This document shows positions 12,283 through 23,665 of a DNA stretch of 64,000 nucleotides, one piece after another. Source of the DNA: Batillaria attramentaria (lineage: Eukaryota; Mollusca; Gastropoda; Batillariidae); the NCBI GenBank assembly GCA_018292915.2, contig JACVVK020000470.1, positions 217,501-281,500 of the forward strand, read 5' to 3'. The number at the start of each line of letters is the position of its first letter. The first letter of the stretch is position 1. Below the pieces are notes generated by a model. It ran no database searches and was not told the DNA's origin. It was given only the letters and a program-made list of their open reading frames with translations. Position numbers and translations under genes: made by a program.

Positions 12283-13402
12283 GAAGATTTGCGGAAAGAA
12301 GCAATCCAAACGCGATGAATTCTGAATATACATAATGGATTCAATTTTAAAATATGAAAACGAGAAACAAGCTAACAATTTACGAGGCTTAATCTGTGTC
12401 CATCAAGAACATCCACCATAGGACCCATTCCAGACAAGTGACAGAACATTTGGTGGATGCATTAACGACTACGTGAAAGCGACTGCGAGTTCAGGGCATC
12501 CAACAGGCAATGGGGAACCAAAAGGTATTTTCGTCGTTGTTGTTTTTTGTGTGTTTTTGTTTGTTTGTTTGTTTGTTTGTTTTTTGTTTTTTTGCTTTGT
12601 GACAGAAAGGAACAGGGGCTCAGCTTTCAATTTATGAAAATTACGCTGCCGTAAATGGGTCAGATTGACTGCCTGGTCCTGGCGCTGACCTGTGACTACA
12701 CGGGACAGAAACAGTATGCCATGCCAGCCCGCATCGTGTACAGTTGTAGGATAATTAGGTGTCACGTGACACCAATGACTGTATATGCTCTAAACATGCA
12801 CTGTAACGCATAGTATCCGACAGACGTGCATTTTGACTCATGTCTTAGCAACGACGGCCCGGAATGGGCTCAGATGTTGCTCACATCTAAATGAGACTAT
12901 ATTCTTGTCACCATAACACGCTTAGGTCGATCTCAGAGCTCAAACAAGCTGCGGTGTGTATCTTTAACCACTGTTTCGTGGTTATTATCTATTATCCTTG
13001 CGCCACAAAAATATTTTCAGCTTAGACTCTTAAAGTTTTGCCTACATATACACCGAAGAGTGTATCACCCAAACGTATCATTGGTTTCAGACGAAGCGAC
13101 TGGTTTCAAGGAAAATGATATACATGTACATTTACATTCTTCGCAGACGCACCTTCTGCATCTTCTGTGCCTGGTTAAACTTTAAAAGGGGATACTTCAT
13201 TTTACGCCGTGTATTTTCGGTAAGTGTGCATGTATTTATAGACAACTACTTTGCAGATGCTGATAATGAATTTACTTCATGTATTTATCTGTTAAAATAA
13301 ATGCCTTTTTTAATCAGCATGTAAAGATGGGTGCTAACAAGTCCTCATGTGATACAAAGATATATACACATTGATGGAATGGTGATAAATTTCAGACAAG
13401 TA
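12280..13402. other. Non-coding stretch, nothing recognised
   Basis: Contains a (TTTG)n tract near 12545-12590. No convincing exon or element was found. Confidence 0.45.
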
Positions 13403-13886
13403 CCGGCCCCCGTAGTGTAGTGGTTAGCACTTCGGACTATGGACCGGGAGACCCGGGTTCGAATCCCAGCCGAGGCAAGCGGGATTTTTCCTACCTAGGT
13501 CGGCTCCTACCCAGAGCGGGTGTGCTATGGGCCCGATGGGGAGGCTGTTGCCACACAGCCGAGTTTCACCCACTTCACGGGTGCGACTTTGGGGGTGCTT
13601 CCCTTAGTATGACACGTCTTATGATGTGGGTGATTACACGTCCGGCACCGCAGGTGCCGTAGTTTCCGGGCCTGGTTAATGCCGGGATATTTATGACAGG
13701 AAGCGTGGAATGCGGCCCTGTCCCGCAGTCCCAAACCACATGGACCTCCATAGCATCATCTTACTATCATCTTCATCTCCATCATCAAGCATAATAAAAA
13801 TTGTCCCAGCTTCCGAGTCCTCCGTGGGTTCCACCCATGACCTGGGAGGAACACCACTGGAGTTGGCAAAGAGTTGGGGCAGCAAA
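13403..13886 (+). mobile_element. tRNA-derived SINE, family 3 (full copy) with poly(A) tail
   Basis: The head resembles tRNA-Asp: cgtagtgtagtggttagcac (A box) and gggttcgaatccc (B box). The body runs on for roughly 400 bases, ending ggcaaagagttggggcagc and then A(21). The last part recurs at 23664-23706 (minus) and 59700-59745 (plus), and the head recurs at 17872-18053. Confidence 0.88.
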
Positions 13887-14231
13887 AAAAAAAAAAAAAA
13901 AAAAATCCAGACATGTCACACTCATAATCATACCGAGTAAATACTGAAAAAGGTGTTAGGAAATAAAACTCTGAATAAAGAAATGTTCCACGTGTGTGGT
14001 TAGATGGTAAATTCTGATTAAGGAAACGATCCAGCACTTCAAATCAAACGTATGAAGTAGACATAACTGACATAATTATTTGAGAAAAAAAAATGAGCCA
14101 AAAATATTTCTTACTTTAAAAATGTTTCTGCAGTACAGTAATGATACAAAATGCCCCGTTCGCTCGTTGAAAAAAATACTAATGCACTTTAAATATGCGA
14201 TTATCATAACTTATTTTGGCGACCGCAGTTT

Positions 14232-14363
14232 AGTCTCTTTCCAAATAATAATAATAATAATATAGATAATAATAATAAGAAGAAGAATACTAATAGATAA
14301 TAATAATATAGACAATAATAATATAGACAATAATAATAATAATAAAATGCTACTACTACAACA

Positions 14364-14395
<32 letters not shown>

Positions 14396-14412
14396 TACTA
14401 CCACTACTACAT
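14232..14412. repeat. (AAT)n and (CTA)n trinucleotide repeats
   Basis: Trinucleotide runs of about 180 bases, followed by atttatacagcgctta. That motif resembles the inverted 3' tail of SINE and LINE families in this window. Confidence 0.85.
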
Positions 14413-14533
14413 ATTTATACAGCGCTTATTTTCAGCAACCTCTTAGCGCTTACCACGTTAAGAAAAATAAACTGAAATAATAAAATGGCATGTAAATAAT
14501 GCCAGAGAAAACAATAAAAGTCACAGCAAGTCC

Positions 14534-14682
<149 letters not shown>

Positions 14683-14989
14683 ATAAAATATGTAGTTTCG
14701 TTATACTCTCATCATAGCATTTCTTTTGCATTTTTTTTTTTACTCAAGCCCCCCCCCCCCCGCCCGCCACACACACACACACACACACACACACAGATAT
14801 ATATAGTTTCGTCATACTCTCATGATAGGTTCATTGCTTTTACATTTTTTACCCAAGCTACCCATCTTCACCCATCTTCACCCCCAAGACAATTGTGTTT
14901 GTTCAGGACATAATGAAGTTGTCTGAACTGACCTGAATTGAACTGAATGATGCTTGGTCGGTAAGTGGGTTGTTTCTACATGTATATGC

Positions 14990-15235
14990 TGTCTTTGCTT
15001 GGGAATGTGCAGCCCACAAAATTTAAAAAAAAAATGCAATTCTGAATTCCAAAACTTAGATGGCATGAGCTGGCCCTTCCCAACACGTGATTGTATTGTG
15101 TTCATGTCCAATGTGCGAGAGAATGCGTGTGATTTACGTGAGCGTGCGTGTTTGGGTTCAGCTCAGTCGCGACGCTTGGAGTTTTGAGCCAAGTTGGGTA
15201 GAGCGCCAAAGCAATACACAGTTGTTACTGTTATG
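14990..15235 (+). mobile_element. SINE family 2, 3' part
   Basis: Matches the body of the copy at 8375-8790 (gtgtgatttacgtgagcgtg) without the tRNA-like head. It ends directly at the stop codon of the minus-strand Ig-C1q gene, so it replaces or forms that gene's immediate 3' flank. Confidence 0.75.
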
Positions 15236-17696
15236 TTAAACAGGTTCCGTGTGAACCAGAAAGCCAGAGAACATCGCTTTCAGGTTTCTAGGCGCGGCTT
15301 TGACTCCCTTCAGCGTTACCCAGACCTGAACTCCTTTCTTCAGAACGGAGGGCACGACCTCGGGGGCCGTTTCAGCAGAGGTGGTATGAATATGCGCTGA
15401 GCCAAGTACCTCTCCACCCGCAACAATCTCCGCCCAGCCCGCCGTATCCATTTCGCCCATCGCTTCAAGTTTGAAGACGTACAAACCGCTCGCTGGTACC
15501 TTGAACACGCCAGTTTTGGGGTCGTATCCGTTGCCTCTGTTGGTGACGACTGTGTTGAACACCAAGGGATGGGCGTTCATGGCGGAACGTTTGGATGAAC
15601 TTGGTTCCTTGAACAGTACCTTGAAAACAACTGTGGGGAAAAGAAACAGGATTTTAATTGGGTGGGTGGGTGTTTGGGAGTTTAACGTCCTTTTCCACCA
15701 CATCAAAGACGGGGCAACGAGAAAAAAGGCCAGCACAAATATTTGGCCCCAGCTGGCGGGATTCGAACTCACGACCCAAGCATTGAGAGTCCAACGTTCT
15801 ACCATTCGGCCACCCCGGCTCCCCGATTTTAATTGGCCATGCTTATAATAATAATAATAGTTATAATAATAATAATGAATATTCTATAGGCGATTTACCC
15901 AATTTCATAAATCGGCTCAAAGCGCCACTAACTGAACCCAACACGCACGCTGACGTGAATCACACACATTCTCTCGCGCACTGGACATAAACACATTACA
16001 ACCACGTGGTGCGGAGGGTCAACTCAGCTATTGAAATTTCGGTTAGTTAGTTAGTTATTTAGAGCTTTACGCCGTGCAAGCAACAAAGGCTAATTCGCGG
16101 CTAGCAAAAGTCCCTATCTGCCCGGTCCTGAATATTTAGAATTGCATTTAATTTTCAAATTTGGTGGGCTGAACATTTCCAAAGCAAAGGGAGAGGAAGC
16201 CGGAGTACCCGGAGAGAACCCCCCGACGATCGGCCCGAACGAACGGTGCCACAATCGAGAAGGAAAAATTTTTTGCCCCGGGTGGAACAAGTCTCTTAAC
16301 CACTAGATCACCGACCGCCCCGATGTATCGATTTGGTCTGCCATTATCATTAGTGTGTCACAATATATTTTTGTTCCACTCTGAGCAATATGTGTGTGTG
16401 TGTTTGTGCGTGTGTGCGTGTGTGCGTGCGTGCGTGCGTGCGTGTGTGCGTGCGTGCGTGCGTGTGTGTGTGTTCCTAAAAACTTGGCGGAAACGACTGC
16501 TAACAACCACCGACCAAAAACAAAAACAAACCGACGGCGGTCCATCAGCCAGCCAGTCAAACAACAAACCGTGAAGCGGACACACTACACAAACGAAGAA
16601 GCGGCATGTGCGTTTCTAACAGACCTACCTGTTGTGTTGGGTACCCTCTTGGACAATGCAACCACTTGCTCGTGAGTTTCAGCTGCGAGCGGCTCAACCT
16701 TGCCAAGTCTCGCATGAAGTCCACCCAGTGATGATGTTGCTTTGCTCAGGGATGTCCTGATCGCCCCCAACTCCGTCTGTTCCTTTTTCATATGTTGCTG
16801 CAGGAGTGCTTTCTGCTCTACCAGGAGTGTCTCAGTTTTGTTCTGCCGGTCTTCAGTTTCCTTCAGGGTTTTGGCTATTTCACCATGTTCTTCTTCGGCG
16901 TCTTTCAGCCCCTTCTCAGCGTGATGGAGACGCTCCTTCATTTGCCGAAGGTATGTTTCTTCTGCCTTCAGGCGTGTCTCGGTTTCCTGCTGCCACGTCA
17001 CGATTTCCTGTAAGCTGCTCTCAAGGTTACTCTGTTTCCGCTGAATTTTCTTCAAACCTTCCTTCAAAACGGCATCATCTTTCTTCAAGCGGGATTCATC
17101 GTGATGCTCCGATTTCTCAGCATCCGGCAGGCGTTGCTCAGTTTTGTCGAGTCGCTGCGACGTGTCATTCAGCATCACCTTAGTGCGGTGAAGTTGTGCC
17201 TGCATTTTCTTGTGGATTTTTGCGGAGATGGCTGCTGAGCTTATGTTGGTCGACCGTACGTTATCCTCTCTACACGGAAGGCTTGGGGGGCTCCAGAAGG
17301 AGCAGCTATACTTCCCAGGTTTTGCTTCACCTTTCAGATTGTATATGAAATAGTCACCTCTGCGCGTAGTTTTCCGCGAGACGTTCTGTCCGTTGTACTG
17401 TAAACAGTAAAGAAAAAGAACATACGATAAAAAAAAACACCCCGACCCTAAAGTACCTATATATTGGCGTTTCGTCTCGCCGGGGACTGCAAGTACAAGG
17501 TTAACATTTGTCGCTACAGTCAGGATGTAGTGTATGGCTGTTCAGGCGGTGCAAAGCAACCCATGCAATCAGACGAACCATCCACGCACACTCACGCAAT
17601 CACACCATGCAGGCAACGAATACGAAGAACGACAATCATGCAACTTACCAGGCTGAAGAGGTATCAAGGGGACGCTAGGATTTAATCCAGTTGCAG

Positions 17697-17754
<58 letters not shown>

Positions 17755-18045
17755 TCGCTCACTCATCCGCCATTCTCTCACACACTCTCACGTCATTGCG
17801 CGTCATGGTTGTCCCACTGTGACAACAGTGTGCTTGATTAAAGCCCCTAAGTTTAAAATCTTTAGGCTCTCCGGCCCCCGTAGTGTAGTGGATAGCACTT
17901 CGGACCATGGACCGGGAGACCCGGGGTTCGAGTCCCAGCCGACGCAAGCGGGATTATTCCTACCTACGTCGGCTCCTACCCAGAGCGGGTGTGCTATGGG
18001 CCCCAGTGGGGAGGCTGTTGCCACACAGCCGAGCTTCACCCACTT

Positions 18046-18079
<34 letters not shown>

Positions 18080-18366
18080 CTCCACTCGACTCGACAGATT
18101 TTATTGATTCCGGCCAAGGTGAACGAAACGGAGCGATAACAATCAAATGAACGAACATACATGAACATGAACAGCAATGACAATAACAGCATATTGACAC
18201 AAAGTACGAATGAATGGTAAAAGTATCCATATCACGCTTACAACAGCGAGGCGCGGTGTTTGACCCCCCCCCCCCCCCAAAAAAAAAAAAAAAAAAAAAC
18301 AACATAACAAACAGGAATTTCGCCAAGTTAATAATCTTGGCCTCGTTGTTGCTTTTCATGACACTG

Positions 18367-18408
<42 letters not shown>

Positions 18409-18547
18409 CAGGTTTACGTATGTTCAATCATTTGGCTTTTTTGTTTAGTTGTGTGTTCTTAAAAACGGCAAATTTGAAAATTGGTTGCAAGACCAAAACT
18501 TCCACCGTTTTCAAATAAAGTTATTTCAATTTCAATTTCAATTTCAA

Positions 18548-18645
<98 letters not shown>

Positions 18646-19051
18646 TGAACCTACGAGCAAGGAAGGCGTGGATGGCAGCTTGAATCCTTTTGGAAAAGGA
18701 CCACACTGCATGGTCGGTTCAAACGTGTTCGACGTGGTGTTGTGGACCACAGGCCCCAGGCCCGGCCGCCAGTCACGGAAAGCCGTCAGGGTAACTGGAG
18801 GACAATGGTTCATACTGACGGAAAATATCACGCACACTCACGCAATCTTGGACATTTTATTGTCATTTATTTTCAAGAAATATAACGGGGGGGGGGGGGG
18901 GGGATTACTGAAGTTGTTATCATGAAAGTTTTTGTATGTCCTTTCATATCCACAATAAACTAGACAAATTTGTTTTTGGCAATGTACGCAAGAAAATAGT
19001 CAAAAGGTCATAAGTAAATCACAATGCGCAAAAAAAATGTATGGGCAAGTG

Positions 19052-19109
<58 letters not shown>

Positions 19110-19308
19110 GGTGGGTGGGTGGGTGGGTGTGGCGGGTGTTTGGGTGTTTAACGTTTTTTGTTTTTTTTTCCCCACCACAAACGGGTGATATCAAAGACGG
19201 GGCAACGATGAAAAAGCCAGCACACATATTTAGCCCCAGCCGGGATTCGAACTCACGACCCGAGCATTGGAAGTCCAACACTCTACCATTCGGACATCCC
19301 GGCTCCCC

Positions 19309-19354
<46 letters not shown>

Positions 19355-22300
19355 GACGATGACAATGACAATGGCAATGACAATGACAATGACAATGACA
19401 AATGTTTCATTCAGTTAAGGCTTTTGGGTTTGTTGGTTTTTGAACTGCAACAATAACTTTAAGAATGGGCTTTTTTGTATTGTTGTACAAAGCACCCTCT
19501 CTGCTTCCCTAGGGGGTTGGAAAGCAAAATAGCGAAACTTTAATAGTGTTACATTCACCATACCCACCTATGGTTTCAAGACGTGTTGATACGACATCAG
19601 ACTTGCGGGCTTGCCCTCCATGATTATACACAACCCAAGCATTGTAGTACCCATTGTCATCTGGCATCACCTGTGATATTCAAGTGATATATAAAGTGGG
19701 GGCAGAGGAGGGGGAAGGGGGGGGGGGGGGGGGTTCTAAAGCTCGAAACATTTGTTATGTTATTTGTCGAATGTCTTTGGAAATTAAAGCTCATTGGACA
19801 TTTTATTGTCATTTATTTGCAAGTCATATAACGGGGGGGGGGGGGGGGGGGGTGTTACTGAAGCTGTTATCATGAAAGTTTTTGTATGTCCTTTGACATC
19901 CACAATAAACTACACAAATTTGTTTTTGGCAATGTACGCAAGAAAATAGTCAAAAGGTCATAAGTAAATCACGATGCGCAAAAAAAAAGTATGGGCACGT
20001 GAAACGTCCTGTTGGACCCGGCCACGTGGTGCACGACTAAAAAGTTGAATTTTTCGACATTCACGATTTTCGGCTGATTTAAAAGATTCAAAACAGAATA
20101 GATGTAACTTTTTATATTTCAATGAAGGTAATGTTACTGCCACTCAAAAGAGAAGACATAAACTTGATATTTCCTTTTTGCAAGAACAACAACAACAACA
20201 AGTCTCTATTTCATTTGTAGAGTTTGTTGTGTATTATCTAATGTGTATTATTTTTTTATTTGATGTGTATTATTGTTTTTGTTTGTTCACCACACCCAAA
20301 GTTCCCTCTGGGATACTAAAGGTGTATTGACTGATAGATTGATAGAAGTTGCGCGCCGTTCACAAGCGCAAGGCTATTTATGGCTGGCATGGTTTTCCTT
20401 TCTGTAGGCGGCCAGCGCCAAGGCCACACTCATACATCAACATACAAGCATCCAGCCTGACGCCGCGTCCTCCCTTTGTCTGGCGTGTCCAGCTTATTTT
20501 TTTCTTAATTCTGTTTTTGGTACATATATATATATATATAGGGGAAGTAAGTAAAGCTGAGAGCGCTCCCTAGATCTAGGATGTGTGTGCTTTGTATGCC
20601 ATTGGACAAGTCCGCCTTGCCCTATATTGGCTACAAGCCACAATGGAGGGGGGGGGGACCTACCACCCTGTCGCTGAAACGTCTAACAGATCTAAGGGTA
20701 TCTCACCATTCATAGGGCCCCCATTCCCCTCCCACCGGGAGGAAAATGGTCGGTACAACCAAGGCCATATGAATTGGTGATTTTAGCCGCTCACGACCAT
20801 GGTTTCGGGTCAATAGGACCCTCATCAGGTGAGCATGCGGCGATACCCACGAGGGCTGCAGCGTCCAACCAGCACTAAAAGGCTGCCCCAGATTAATCTG
20901 GTGCGTCTCCAGTACTAGCAGACGTCGCTACCCTAAAGCTCTGCAAGAGGTTTCAGCGGAAAAAGACTAAATAATTTAGAAGGAGCAACTGCCTAGGTGT
21001 TATTATATTATATGTTATACAGTGACTAAAACAAGTACAACATGCATGCATTATATGCTTGCACATACATGAACTGACAGAGCTGACAGAGCCTTTAAGT
21101 AAAGTCATGACACAGTCACAGGCCATAGGGATTATGAAAAAGCTGTCAATAAAGGATCGAGTACTTAGTCCTTCGTGTGCCTGGGTCGGGTAAGGCCATG
21201 CAAGTTGTAAGCATTAACTGGACTACGCAAAATCGTGCACCTTCAAAATTTTGCCATGGAGGCAATGAGGAACAAGGCGCACTTAGTTATGATAAGTACT
21301 GGGGCCGAGGTCACGACGCGAACGCAAATTTCTTTGCGCAAATGGGTTGCGGATCGTAAGTTCGTACGTGGCTACGTGAAAACTATCTCTTCCGCTAGTT
21401 GGCCGGTCACGACGCGCACTTACTGGAACGGTGTCAAGTACGGGCTATTTTTAGATAGGCGTGGGACCCCTGGGATTCCCACGGAAAACACCATCACGTG
21501 GCCTGCACAAATTCTCCTTCCAGCGTGCGAAGCGTGAAAGAGTAGAGGGGGTGTGTTCACTACAGAATTTTTGATCGAGTCATGTTTATCTGCCGTAGCG
21601 TCAGGTTAAATGCGTGGCATGTATGTGGAGAGTGTGATCAGGAGAGCATGCAGGTCGCATATAGACCGCTTCCTAGCAGTCTCTATCTCAACATTGGACG
21701 GACTACAACGAGTAGAAGCATTTACTGCACGTACAAACCGTATGTAGCAGGCTCACTGGCAAGCTGAAAACCAACGGAATGAACCTCAATCAAAGAACAA
21801 CGAAAAACGAAAAAGGAGAGGATAACAACAACATCAACAAAACTCTCCACATACATGCCACGCATTTAACCTGACTTGCTACGGCAGAGAAACATGACTC
21901 GACCATAACTCTGGATTCGGAACCCGCACATTTCGGGTCCACAACTGACACTGTGTGACAATGAATGAGACCTGCATTGACAGGCATACGATCAAAACGG
22001 TGGTGGCTGATCAGTGAGGACTGACCGAGTGCGTTCAGCACTGAACTAGTAGTCCGAAAACACACACAACAAATGTTAACCCACAAAAAGGAATAAATCA
22101 ACCCACGATGTGTGTACAGCCGGCCATACAGGCCTTTGCATTGCAGGGTGCGTAGTGAACTGAACGCGCCCCCTCTACACTCAAGTCGTCCTACAGAAGA
22201 CTGTACACAATTCCTGCAGGTCTCTCCTCCTAAATCTAAACCTTTGAAGCATGTCCACATCGTCGTACAAGTCAAAAGGGTTAGTACGATCGCGGAACAC

Positions 22301-23605
22301 CCTTTCCCGTCGCAATGCTCTTCTCATTTGCAGTTCAGGTAAATCAAGCGGGCCGCCATTTTTTCAGATTTACGCAAAAGCTACGACACCTTTCCGACAC
22401 CCTCCTAGGTGGTGTACAATACGCAAGGTTTCCGAGCGGCCGTAACTTTGCGCAAACGTCATGACCACCCACTTTTATCACAAATCGTAAGTTACGGACC
22501 CTCGCGTGCGTAAATCGGTGGCGGAAAAGTTACGAACGCGTCGTGACCACGGCTCCTGGACAGGCCGAAGGACACAAACACACAGGGCCTCAAAATGCCT
22601 ATATATTCCCTATTACAGCCTCAGGCATCATAGTCACCCCTAAAAATGCTTCAATCTAGAAACAATTCCTACCATGAACAGACCATTCAAAGGCACGCAC
22701 CTGACAGGGCTTTCAAAAAAATTGAATGTCTCCTTTCCGCTCAGGTCTCACTGGAGTAATGCACGTCTACTTTCTGTTTAGGCCAGAGAGGCAGTTCGCA
22801 CAAATCCGCTTGCCTCACTTGTGTCCCACATCTGTGCAAAATGTCCTAGCTTCACTGGCAGCTTGCCTCTTTTTGTGGCGGCCTGGCATACACCTCGACC
22901 TACATCATGACGCTGACGCTCGTGTGCATCGGGCCTAAGAAGACACACTTCGCTCGTCAGCAGCGAATTTCCTCAGTTTCTACATACAACAAACTGTAGA
23001 TGTGACTGCTGAAAGCTTACCCCGTAGATGGTCAGCTTCAATCCAGGCCCACAGTAGAATCGTTTGTCATTGAAGTCGGAACACTTCGAAATACATCCCT
23101 CAGGATGAGACACTGGCTTCTTAGTCTGTGCAGACGCACACGAAAAAGGGACACGCTTGTAAACACGCGCAAAGAACAGGGCGAAACAAAACTGGAGGAA
23201 ACGATCAATGTCATTTTTATGAATATAACTCTTAACAAGCCGAGCCCGACTGTCCCCTGCCCCCAATATGTGACCAGTTCTCGCGAAAGGGACCGTAAGT
23301 CGCGCTTGGCCGAACGCCGCTACAGGCGAAAAGAGTGCCGGGGGTCAGTATGGCCGCCTTGTGAGTAGCCAACTTCAACTACTGATATCTCTGTCAATTT
23401 TAGTAGTACAGTTTTCATTCTTATATTGAATTAAACTGCATGACCAGTAGATTGCAGTGTCATACATAATCTCAAAATTGATAATTTTCGACTTATGGTC
23501 CCTTTTGTGAGAACGGGTCACATATGATAAAATAATTATACAAAGGGTTTTTTTTTTTTTTGGTTGTTGTTTTTTGGGTGTTTTTTTTTATAGTTTTTTT
23601 GTTTT

Positions 23606-23665
<60 letters not shown>

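Noticed and set aside
22726..22938. Shared frame MSPFRSGLTGVM (also near 33902)
   Set aside because: It occurs only because both places carry the same dispersed repeat; there is no domain and there are many differences.
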